Shown: one piece after another, positions 1-7,101 of the stretch
Numbering within the stretch: position 1 is the first letter of the stretch
Layout: each line of letters begins with the position of its first letter
Assembly (NCBI GenBank): GCA_903821905.1
Contig: CAIJMQ010000117.1
Coordinates: forward strand, 1 to 11,721
DNA from: an uncultured bacterium
GTDB taxonomy: Bacteria; CAIJMQ01
Length of the DNA stretch: 11,721 bases
Reading direction: 5' to 3'
The notes under the pieces: model-generated
Told to the model about the DNA's origin: nothing
The model's database searches: none
Seen by the model: only the letters and a program-made list of their open reading frames with translations
Position numbers and translations under genes: made by a program

Positions 1-221
1 AAACATACAGCCTTTAGTGCTTTCTGCCGGGCTATATTAAGAGCAGGTAGTACTAATCCAACTAACATCCCAATAATGCTGACGACTACTAATAATTCTA
101 TAAGGGTGAAGCCTGTTGGGGAGGGAAAGTTTTTATTACAGAGATAAGTCTTTAGAAATTCTTTTCTTCTATTTCTTATAAAACTGAAAGATTTTAAGCT
201 GTCTATTATCAGTTTATTCAT
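1..221 (-). CDS. Type IV prepilin / type II secretion pseudopilin-like protein, N-terminal part (partial)
   Basis: About 73 codons are visible before the window edge cuts the gene. The protein starts [10 protein letters not shown] and has a long basic leader of about 37 residues ending PTG. It continues [20 protein letters not shown], the classic class III signal: prepilin peptidase would cut after Gly37 and methylate Phe38, and Glu42 is the conserved Glu5 of the mature protein. The hydrophobic helix runs to about residue 57 and is followed by [11 protein letters not shown], a form common in pilin-like proteins of Planctomycetes/Lentisphaerae/Omnitrophota-type bacteria. Such proteins are inner-membrane subunits of type IV pili, type II secretion pseudopili or related filaments; which one cannot be told without the C-terminal domain. 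The ATG at 221-219 has only a weak GAG-like element upstream. It is divergent from recG across a 91-nt gap. The prepilin motif is certain; the start codon is less so because the leader is unusually long. Confidence 0.85.
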   Translation of the reverse strand, partial: MNKLIIDSLKSFSFIRNRRKEFLKTYLCNKNFPSPTGFTLIELLVVVSIIGMLVGLVLPALNIARQKALKAVC

Positions 222-312
222 ATTCTCGTTATTAAAATTATACCCCTCTTGTCAAGATAAAACAATTTAGAAAACATCTCGAAATGACTGCAGGCAAGAA
301 TACTCACCAGCT

Positions 313-2673
313 ATGATAAAATACAATAAAATGCTAAAAATAGAGAAACGGTTATCTCTAATTGACATCTTTACTGTCTTAGAGCGTCCATTTCAACTTG
401 AACAGAAATATAATTTTAACAATCGTTCTTGTGAACCTTCATTTCATTATTACATAAACCTATGGTTGGATAAAACTTTAGGAATGCTCCAGTCACAACT
501 CTCATTGAAACGGTTAAGAAAACTGAAAAAGATTTTTGAAGATTATGATTCGCAAACCGTCGATACCCGACGGAAAACATTTAAAACAGGCAAAAAGCTA
601 TTAAATGAAGCCAAAACCTTTGCATTTATAGAAAGGGATATCCAGTACATTAAAGGCGTCGGGCCTAAAAGAGCTACCTCTCTTGAAAAGTTAGAGATTA
701 ATAAGGTCCGAGACTTATTAATGCATTTCCCTCATCGGTACGAAGACCGTTCAGAGTTCACCAAAATTTCACAAATCAATTCAGGAGATGATGTAACCAT
801 AAGGGGAGAAATAAGAGCAAGAGATGATGTTTTTACTTCCAGAAGAAAACGAATAACAAAAGCAATTGTTGACGACGGAAGCGACAGAATTGTTTGCGTC
901 TGGTTCAATCAGCCATACATGAAAAAACTTCTTCCTATAGGCAAAGAAATTATTTTGTCAGGCAAGGTTACTGGATTTGGCGAAAAACAAATAGTACATC
1001 CTGTTTTTGAAATGGTGGAAAAGAATGACCCGATACACACCGGAAGAATTGTGCCTATGTATCCTTTAACCAGCAAAATAGGGATGCGTTACTTACGGTC
1101 TTTAGTTGATAGAGTGCTTAAAGAATCAGAGGGTTTTCTTGCAGAGTATTTGCCTGAAAATTTAATCAGCACAAGGGAGTTAATGTATTTTGAAGAAGCC
1201 ATAAGAAAAATCCATTTCCCCGAAAATATGGAAGAAAAAGAAAAAGCAAGGACAAGATTTATATATGAAGAGTTTTTATTCCTGCAGATTGGTCTGTTGA
1301 TTATGAGAAATATGAAGAAAGTGGATAAAAAGACCGAATTTAAAAGTGAAGGCGATTTGATAGAAAGATTAGAAGAAGTCCTCCCATTTTCTTTGACGGA
1401 TTCCCAGAAAAAAGTATTAAACAAAATAAAAGAAGACATGACTTCGTCTCACCGTATGATGAGATTACTACACGGCGAAGTAGGTTCAGGTAAAACAGTG
1501 ATTGCTCTGGGAGCAATACTTCTTGCAAAAAACAGCGGTTATCAATCTGCCATAATGGCTCCAACAGCAATACTTGCTGAACAACATTATCTTACACTTC
1601 AGAAGTTTGCTCTGCCTTTGGGAATGGAAATAGGACTTATCATCTCCGGACAAAAAGAAAGTGAACGGAATGACATTCTTAAAAGATTAAAAGAAGGGAG
1701 TATTGATGTTTTAATAGGAACACATGCACTCTTGGAGAAAAATGTTGACTTTAAAAAATTGGGGCTTGCAGTTATAGACGAAGAGCATAAATTCGGCGTC
1801 TTACAAAGAGCACATTTCTTTGAAACGCTAAACAAGCAAACAGAAATTTTAGTAATGAGCGCAACCCCTATACCGCGGTCATTAGCTTTGGCTCTATATG
1901 GTGACATGGACATATCAACTCTTAATGAATTACCTCCGGGTAGAGCCGAAATTTCAACTTTCTGGATAGAAGAAAAAGAGAAAGATAATGTCTATAATTT
2001 TATAAAGGAAGAAGTAAAGAAAAGTAGGCAAGCCTTCATTGTAACGCCGCTAATTGAAGAATCCGAGAAATTAGAAGTAGATTCTGCTACTGAAATTTTT
2101 GAATCTCTGAAAGAGAATGTTTTCCCATCACATAAACTTGCCCTTTTACACGGAAAAATGAAGAAGAATGAGCAACAAGCAATAATGGAAGAATTTCGCA
2201 ATCAAAAAACGGATATTCTAGTAGCAACATCTTTGGTAGAAGTCGGCATAGATATACCTTCTGCAACGGTTATGGTTATCCTTAATGCTGAAAGATTCGG
2301 GCTCGCACAACTTCATCAACTTCGGGGCAGAATAGGAAGAGGTGAACATAAATCCTACTGTATTCTTGTTTCTACTCCCAAGACCGAAGAAGGCAAAAAA
2401 CGACTTGAAGCAATGGTTTCCACAAAGGACGGATTCGAGATTGCAGAAGAAGACTTGGAAATACGCGGGCCGGGGGAACTTCTCGGCATTAAACAACATG
2501 GTTTCCCTGGAATGAAATTAGGCAACATACTGAAAGACTTAAAACTTCTTGAACAAGCCCGGGAAGATGCAGAATCACTTTTAAAAGAAAATCCAACTTT
2601 AGGGAATTACAGTATGCTGGGAGAAATTTTATGCGAGAAATTCCCGTATATAAAGAAATTACTTATCAAATAA
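313..2673 (+). CDS. recG: ATP-dependent DNA helicase RecG
   Basis: Monomeric superfamily 2 helicase that reverses stalled replication forks and branch-migrates Holliday junctions. The 786 residues include an N-terminal extension of about 105 residues, as in the long Thermotoga-type RecG (E. coli RecG is about 690). A helix-hairpin-helix-like YIKGVGPKRA segment (112-121) opens the wedge/OB domain (about 110-235), which contains HFPHRYEDR (138-146). Helicase motifs follow: Walker A GEVGSGKT (388-395), Walker B DEEH (489-492; many RecGs have DEQH), motif III SATPIPR (516-522), motif V ATSLVEVGIDIP (638-649), and motif VI QLRGRIGRG (669-677). The preceding ERFGLAQLHQ is the RecG translocation-type segment, and the RGPGELLG region closes the protein. 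No Shine-Dalgarno precedes the ATG at 313. An alternative in-frame ATG lies at 331, and TATGAT at 312-317 resembles a -10 box, so the true start may be downstream. It converges with the HAD gene, with 29 nt between stops and no convincing terminator. Identity is secure; the start is uncertain. Confidence 0.97.
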   Translation: MIKYNKMLKIEKRLSLIDIFTVLERPFQLEQKYNFNNRSCEPSFHYYINLWLDKTLGMLQSQLSLKRLRKLKKIFEDYDSQTVDTRRKTFKTGKKLLNEAKTFAFIERDIQYIKGVGPKRATSLEKLEINKVRDLLMHFPHRYEDRSEFTKISQINSGDDVTIRGEIRARDDVFTSRRKRITKAIVDDGSDRIVCVWFNQPYMKKLLPIGKEIILSGKVTGFGEKQIVHPVFEMVEKNDPIHTGRIVPMYPLTSKIGMRYLRSLVDRVLKESEGFLAEYLPENLISTRELMYFEEAIRKIHFPENMEEKEKARTRFIYEEFLFLQIGLLIMRNMKKVDKKTEFKSEGDLIERLEEVLPFSLTDSQKKVLNKIKEDMTSSHRMMRLLHGEVGSGKTVIALGAILLAKNSGYQSAIMAPTAILAEQHYLTLQKFALPLGMEIGLIISGQKESERNDILKRLKEGSIDVLIGTHALLEKNVDFKKLGLAVIDEEHKFGVLQRAHFFETLNKQTEILVMSATPIPRSLALALYGDMDISTLNELPPGRAEISTFWIEEKEKDNVYNFIKEEVKKSRQAFIVTPLIEESEKLEVDSATEIFESLKENVFPSHKLALLHGKMKKNEQQAIMEEFRNQKTDILVATSLVEVGIDIPSATVMVILNAERFGLAQLHQLRGRIGRGEHKSYCILVSTPKTEEGKKRLEAMVSTKDGFEIAEEDLEIRGPGELLGIKQHGFPGMKLGNILKDLKLLEQAREDAESLLKENPTLGNYSMLGEILCEKFPYIKKLLIK

Positions 2674-2702
2674 AAAGTTAGCGGATGAAAAAACGAGGAG
2701 CT

Positions 2703-3299
2703 TTATTCTTTCAAAAGGAGAAACAGTTCTTTTTTAAACTGCTCTGAATTTTTGAAGAGAATTGTATTTATGCCTATATCCTGAGCCGCTTTTACATTTT
2801 CTTCCTTATCATCGACAAAAACCACTTCCTCTGGTTTTACTCCTAATTTTTTTAAGGTTATTTCATAAATCTTTCTATCAGGTTTGATTACCCCCTCTAT
2901 GCAAGAGAAAACTTTTACATCAAAGAATCCATACTTTTTTTCATGGAAATAATCCAGCATTGGGACTTCGGTATTTGATAAAAGAGCGATTTTGTACCCC
3001 TTACCCTTTAAAGAAGAAATGATTGAAAGAACATCGCTTTTTTCTGAATATACAGATTTAAACGCTTCGCTTAATAATGAAGGAATGGACGGTTTGGGAA
3101 CTTTCAACTTAAGACAAACACCATCCCAGAAATTATCTTCTGTAATTAGCCCTCTGGAAAAATCTGAATAAAATCTTATTACAATCTTCTTAAGTTTTTC
3201 TTCTGATACTTTAAGATATTTAGAGCAATATTTTATAAATCCTGGGACAGGATCGTCTATTAAAACTCCGCCCTAGTCAAAAATAATTGCTTTAATCAT
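2703..3299 (-). pseudogene. HAD-superfamily (subfamily IA) hydrolase interrupted by an in-frame TAG at codon 9
   Basis: Read from the ATG at 3299-3297, the frame gives MIKAIIFD, then TAG at 3275-3273, then GGVLIDD and an uninterrupted run to a TAA, 198 codon positions in all. This is a complete HAD phosphatase-like protein. Motif I is FD-x-GGVL with nucleophile Asp8 directly before the stop. An alpha-helical cap covers about residues 15-80. Motif II is LLSNT (Ser108), motif III is GVIKPD (Lys139), and motif IV is VFVDDKEEN (Asp163/Asp164). Residue 9 in relatives is usually Phe, Leu or Trp; TGG to TAG or TTG to TAG is a single-base change. Internal initiation (for example TTG at about 3107) would give a product lacking the nucleophile, so the natural alternatives are a recent nonsense mutation, a sequencing error, or stop-codon suppression. 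The rest of the frame is intact, which argues that any loss is recent. The gene follows the EIIA-like gene by 15 nt in the same frame, with no Shine-Dalgarno. Substrate unknown. Confidence 0.75.
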
Positions 3300-3314
3300 G
3301 ATACGAGGATGGAA

Positions 3315-4007
3315 CTATTTTAAACCTAAACGTGTTCTCTCTGTGAGTAAAATAATTTTCCTTAGCTCTTCAATATTTCTTGCCTTAGACCATTTCCAAT
3401 CAAACTCCTTGTCTTGTGCAATCTGAGCAATAGCTGCAAGAGCTTTGAGATGGAAATTACGTTCATCCCTCGTGCCTATAAGAATAAACACTCTGGTTAC
3501 AGGAGAAGATTCCTCATTGAAAATTATACCTTTGTTACATCTTGCCAAAACTATATCAAAGATTTTTTTGCCCGGGACTATAAGGTGAGGGATAGCCAAT
3601 CCTGGAATAATAACTGTAGATGACTCTCTTTCCCTTACCCATAAAAGTCTACAAATTCTATTATGTTCTATATTGAGTCTTTTACTCAAAACCTTCGCTA
3701 CCTTATCAAAAAACTCAGTAAGTGTAATACTTTCTTCAAAATCCAGAATCGGACAGGTCTGTATCAATTTATCAAACCTATCCAAAACAACCGTATCCTT
3801 CTCTTTTATTATCCGCCTTAAATCTCTTCTTTGTATCCCTTTTGCTAGACGGCGGGGAAGAAGCCGTTGAATAATACGGATAAGTCTGGATTCTTTGATT
3901 GATTGGTGGCGTATAAAAACAAAATAAAATATTAATCCAGCCAGGATTATTAAAAGAATACCAACAGGAAAACGGGTTAAATATTCTAAATTAAAGAAGT
4001 CACACAT
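3315..4007 (-). CDS. Membrane-anchored PTS EIIA-like (fructose/mannitol-type) domain protein
   Basis: 230 residues. One transmembrane segment lies at about 13-32 (FPVGILLIILAGLIFYFVF). It is followed by a strongly basic linker (about 33-75, including RRLAKGIQRRDLRR), which predicts a cytoplasmic C-terminus. Residues about 91-225 form a PTS EIIA type 2 domain: the active-site stretch is IPGLAIPHLIVPG with His141, the expected phospho-accepting histidine, and the second conserved histidine sits in NFHLKALAAIAQI (His186). In sugar PTS this domain passes phosphate from HPr to EIIB. Similar domains are also found fused to cation antiporters or acting in regulation. No EIIB, EIIC, HPr or EI gene is visible here, so a regulatory or transporter-modulating role is as likely as sugar uptake. 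It lies 18 nt after lon, with an AT-rich gap and no Shine-Dalgarno, and 15 nt before the HAD gene. The stop is TAG. The fold assignment is good; the function is unknown. Confidence 0.85.
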   Translation of the reverse strand: MCDFFNLEYLTRFPVGILLIILAGLIFYFVFIRHQSIKESRLIRIIQRLLPRRLAKGIQRRDLRRIIKEKDTVVLDRFDKLIQTCPILDFEESITLTEFFDKVAKVLSKRLNIEHNRICRLLWVRERESSTVIIPGLAIPHLIVPGKKIFDIVLARCNKGIIFNEESSPVTRVFILIGTRDERNFHLKALAAIAQIAQDKEFDWKWSKARNIEELRKIILLTERTRLGLK

Positions 4008-4025
4008 TTTAATTTAAATTTAAAA

Positions 4026-6461
4026 CTAACTAGCAAATATTTTTTTAAAAACTTGTTCGATTTCTTCCACTAACAAAAATTCTATATTCTTCTTCACGTA
4101 TGCAGGAATCCCAATTAAGTCTTTCTCATTTTCTTTGGGGAGAATTATAGTTTTAATCCCGTCCCGATATCCAGCTAAAACTTTACCTTTAATGCCTCCT
4201 ACCGGCAGAATTTTGCCTCTTAATGTAATTTCTCCTGTCATGGCTACTTTTTTCTTTACACATTTTTTAGCCAGTGCTGAAGCTATTGCCACCGCCATAG
4301 CTACTCCTGCAGAAGGACCATCTTTAGGAATAGCACCTTCCGGGACATGCACGTGTATATCAATATCTTTGTAGAAATTTTTCTTCAATTTTAATTTTTC
4401 TTTATGTGAACGAATATAGGATAGAGCTGCTTGAGCAGATTCCTGCATTACTTCCCCTAACTGACCGGTTAAAACAAGTTTCCCTTTCCCCTCCATTACA
4501 GTAGCTTCAACAGATAGAATTTCTCCTCCCGTCTCGCTTACAGCTAATCCAATAGCAACTCCTACTTCATCCTTTTCCTCTGCAATCAAATGACGATATC
4601 TTGGAGGTAAGAGTAACTTTTCTATCATTTTTTCGGTAACAACAAATTTTGCGATTTTTTTCTGCTCAACTTTTCTTCTTGCCATTTTCCTGAAAACAGC
4701 AGCAAGCTCGCGCTCCAAATTTCTTACTCCAGCTTCACGGGTATAATATCTTATTATCTTATTAAGTGCACTGTTGGATATCGATATTTCATTTTTCTTA
4801 AAACCGTGTGCTACCTCAAGCTTAGGGATTAGAAACTTAATTGCAATTAGTCTTTTTTCTTCCTCTGAATATCCGTCAAAATCAATAGTTTCCATTCGGT
4901 CCATAAGAGAATGATGTATTGTATAAGCGGTATTGGCAGTAGTTATAAACATAACTTTTGAAAGGTCAAAATCAACATCCAAATAGTGGTCATTGAATTG
5001 AGTGTTTTGTTCGGGGTCAAGAACTTCAAGTAGTGCAGCCGACGGGTCGCCCCTGAAATCCATACTCATCTTGTCGACCTCATCCAAAAGAAAAACCGGG
5101 TTTTTGCTGCCTGCTTTCCCCATAGATTGAATTATCTTCCCGGGCAAAGCTCCTATATATGTTCTTCTATGTCCTCTTATCTCTGCTTCGTCTCTTACTC
5201 CACCCAACGAAACACGGATAAACTTCCTTCCCAAAGCTCTTGCAATAGATTTTGCAATAGACGTTTTCCCTACACCAGGAGGTCCTACAAAACACAAAAT
5301 GGGACCCTTGGGGCTTCCGACAAGTTTCCTCACTGCCAAATATTCCAATACTCTTTCCTTTACTTTGTCCAGCCCGTAATGATCTTCATCTAAAATCTTC
5401 GCTGCTCTTTTTGTATCAAGTTTATCTTTCGTTTCTTTACTCCAAGGCATACTAATTAACCATTCAACATAATTTCTTGCAACGGTTGCCTCAGGAGAAA
5501 TACTCATCATTTTAGAAAGTTTTTCAATCTCCTCCAAAGCTTTCTTCTCTACTTCTTTTGGCATAGCACTCTCGCGAATTTTCTCTCTTAAAGAAGAAAT
5601 TTCAGGGTCTTCTTCTCTGCCTAATTCTTTCTGGATAACTTTCATCTGCTCCTGTAAATAATATTCTTTTTGTGTCTTGCGTATCCTCTCTTTAACTCTC
5701 CCGTGGATTTTTTCCTCGACCTTTATAACCTCAATTTCTGCCTTAAGAAGTTCCAGGATTTTATCCAATCTTTCAAAAGGAGATAACGTTTCCAAAAGTT
5801 GTTGTTTTACTTCAAATTTTGCAGGCAAATGGGAAGAGACTATATCAGCCAATTTGTCCGCCTGTTCAATCTGTTGGATAGAATTCACATATTCAGAAGA
5901 TATTTTGGGATTCAGTTTTCCATATTGCTTGAATTCATTTTTGACTAAACGAATAATTGCTCCAATATCGGTGGACTTACTAACATCGGATAGGATTTCT
6001 TCTTCTTGGGAAGAAACTTCTACCAAGAAAAGCTTCTCAGAGTCATCCTTAACAGAATCGGAATTTTCGCCGGTCGAAGCAGGATAAAGAGAGAAAGATT
6101 CTATTTTTACTCTCTTAATCCCTTCAACGAGAATTTTTAAAGAACCATCATTTATTTTAACAACCTGAAGAATTTCCCCCAAAGTTCCTATTTTATTTAA
6201 ATCTTCCGGTTTAAGAATTTCTATTGACGGATCCTTTTGTGCAACAAGAACTATTTTCTTGTCTTTATTTTTCCACGCCATATCAACAGCATTTATAGAT
6301 ATCCTGCGCCCAACCATAAGCGGAACAACCATATAAGGGAAAACAACAACATCTCTTAATGGAAGAAGCGGAAATACGTCCAAGGGACGATTGATAATAT
6401 TTACTCCCCCTTTGTCATCAGGGGTAAGTGGTGTAGAAAATTTTTTACTCTTAAAGGACAA
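4026..6461 (-). CDS. lon: ATP-dependent endopeptidase Lon
   Basis: Cytosolic AAA+ serine protease that unfolds and degrades misfolded and regulatory proteins as a hexamer. The 811 residues match bacterial LonA length. The N-terminal substrate-recognition domain begins at about residue 28 (FPLLPLRDVVVFPYMVVPL), and a charged helical region covers about 235-320 (YYLQEQMKVIQKELG at 267-281). The AAA+ module has Walker A GPPGVGKT (393-400), Walker B FLLDEVDK (457-464), and the sensor-1-like ITTAN. The protease domain has PKDGPSAG with catalytic Ser717 and GGIKGK with catalytic Lys760; their spacing of 43 equals that of E. coli Ser679/Lys722. The start is TTG at 6461-6459, supported by an AGGAGG at 6476-6471 with a 9-nt spacer; the first ~25 residues are poorly conserved, but no better start is seen. 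It follows amaP by 73 nt. I see no CIRCE-type inverted repeat, so heat-shock control cannot be shown from sequence. The stop is TAG. Confidence 0.98.
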   Translation of the reverse strand: MSFKSKKFSTPLTPDDKGGVNIINRPLDVFPLLPLRDVVVFPYMVVPLMVGRRISINAVDMAWKNKDKKIVLVAQKDPSIEILKPEDLNKIGTLGEILQVVKINDGSLKILVEGIKRVKIESFSLYPASTGENSDSVKDDSEKLFLVEVSSQEEEILSDVSKSTDIGAIIRLVKNEFKQYGKLNPKISSEYVNSIQQIEQADKLADIVSSHLPAKFEVKQQLLETLSPFERLDKILELLKAEIEVIKVEEKIHGRVKERIRKTQKEYYLQEQMKVIQKELGREEDPEISSLREKIRESAMPKEVEKKALEEIEKLSKMMSISPEATVARNYVEWLISMPWSKETKDKLDTKRAAKILDEDHYGLDKVKERVLEYLAVRKLVGSPKGPILCFVGPPGVGKTSIAKSIARALGRKFIRVSLGGVRDEAEIRGHRRTYIGALPGKIIQSMGKAGSKNPVFLLDEVDKMSMDFRGDPSAALLEVLDPEQNTQFNDHYLDVDFDLSKVMFITTANTAYTIHHSLMDRMETIDFDGYSEEEKRLIAIKFLIPKLEVAHGFKKNEISISNSALNKIIRYYTREAGVRNLERELAAVFRKMARRKVEQKKIAKFVVTEKMIEKLLLPPRYRHLIAEEKDEVGVAIGLAVSETGGEILSVEATVMEGKGKLVLTGQLGEVMQESAQAALSYIRSHKEKLKLKKNFYKDIDIHVHVPEGAIPKDGPSAGVAMAVAIASALAKKCVKKKVAMTGEITLRGKILPVGGIKGKVLAGYRDGIKTIILPKENEKDLIGIPAYVKKNIEFLLVEEIEQVFKKIFAS

Positions 6462-6470
6462 AAAGGAAAC

Positions 6471-6476
6471 CCTCCT
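6471..6476 (-). promoter_or_regulatory. Strong Shine-Dalgarno deciding the TTG start of lon
   Basis: On the minus strand the sequence reads AAAAAGGAGGGTTT, followed by CCTTT and then TTG. AGGAGG is a full anti-16S match, with 9 nt between it and the TTG. No in-frame ATG lies nearby, which makes TTG the supported initiator. Confidence 0.8.
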
Positions 6477-6533
6477 TTTTAAAAAATTTACGTCTTTCTT
6501 GTTCTTAAATTATTTAATTTTTTCGTTTTGTTT

Positions 6534-6539
6534 ATTATA
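6534..6539 (-). promoter_or_regulatory. Possible -10 box for a lon-proximal promoter
   Basis: A perfect TATAAT on the minus strand overlaps the amaP stop codon, about 60 nt upstream of the lon Shine-Dalgarno. No convincing -35 lies 16-18 nt upstream (the hexamer there is GAAACC), so this may be chance in AT-rich DNA. If real, it would let lon be transcribed separately from the pepQ-amaP operon. Confidence 0.3.
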
Positions 6540-7101
6540 CCGTTTCTTCTTCAGATGGTTTCTTTTCTTCCTCAGCAACTAGACTCTTCTTCGAAGAAAT
6601 CTTCTGTATATAAACCTGAATTGATGTGATACTGTCTATTCCCATAACATCTTTGACATATCGCGATACTAAATCCTGGAATCTTGAAGTAAGTTCCGGC
6701 AGGTTAACATCCCTTTCCACAACCAAGCGAGTATGAATTTCAATGCCGTCCCTACCTGCAACTATCTGTGGCCTGGCATCTTTTATTTCCGCGATTTCAG
6801 TGCTCAAATTTTTCACATAATCTTCAAGCGCCTCATATGCAACCCTTACTTCTCCTAACGGATTACTGAAAGCTACTACCGGTATTTTCCCTAAATTTTT
6901 CATTACCAAAATTATCTCTGTTATACTAAGAAGAATAAGAACTATTCCCACTATAGAGAATAAACCACTGTTAAAACGCAAAAATGATACTAATGATTCG
7001 ATTTGGTTCTGTCCCATTACTCCAAAGGAGATTAAACATATCCCTAAAGTTATAAAAACTATAATAGCAATAAAGAGCATGAAACCATTGTATATTTTCA
7101 T
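6535..7101 (-). CDS. AmaP-like alkaline-shock membrane protein with Asp23-type C-terminal domain
   Basis: 188 residues. Two transmembrane helices lie at about 6-30 (GFMLFIAIIVFITLGICLIS) and 44-68 (FNSGLFSIVGIVLILLSITE), separated by a short loop, so both termini would be cytoplasmic. The soluble part (about 75-168) runs from NPLGEVRVAYEALEDYV to GRDGIEIHTRLVVERDVNLPE, MGIDSITSIQVYI and a charged acidic tail (EEEKKPSEEE). The pattern of a beta strand, an N-x-P-E-L helix and a terminal strand ending in V-x-I resembles Asp23/Gls24 proteins. The whole matches AmaP, which in Firmicutes tethers Asp23 to the membrane in envelope-stress physiology. The ATG overlaps the accC stop by 4 nt (ATGA) and is preceded by a strong AAGGAGG (7115-7109) with a 7-nt spacer. 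The family assignment is by pattern. Its exact role outside Firmicutes is not established, and no separate asp23 gene is present here. Confidence 0.75.
   Translation of the reverse strand: MKIYNGFMLFIAIIVFITLGICLISFGVMGQNQIESLVSFLRFNSGLFSIVGIVLILLSITEIILVMKNLGKIPVVAFSNPLGEVRVAYEALEDYVKNLSTEIAEIKDARPQIVAGRDGIEIHTRLVVERDVNLPELTSRFQDLVSRYVKDVMGIDSITSIQVYIQKISSKKSLVAEEEKKPSEEETV

Noticed and set aside
1089-1439. 116-codon minus-strand open frame opposite recG
   Set aside because: An antisense shadow of recG with a Ser/Phe/Ile-rich composition, no Shine-Dalgarno and no domain pattern.
2674-2702. Possible bidirectional terminator between convergent recG and HAD genes
   Set aside because: The 29-nt gap is A-rich but forms no GC-rich stem followed by a T run on either strand.
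4008-4025. AT palindrome (AATTTAAATTTAA-type) between lon and the EIIA-like gene
   Set aside because: Pure A/T with no GC stem; too weak for a terminator and expected by chance in an AT-rich gap.
5677-6087. 136-codon plus-strand open frame opposite lon
   Set aside because: It lies wholly inside the well-conserved lon gene on the other strand, has a Ser/Leu-rich composition typical of antisense shadows, and no recognisable domain.
6462-6534. CIRCE or similar heat-shock operator ahead of lon
   Set aside because: No TTAGCACTC-type inverted repeat or other clear palindrome is present; only AT-rich sequence and the Shine-Dalgarno.
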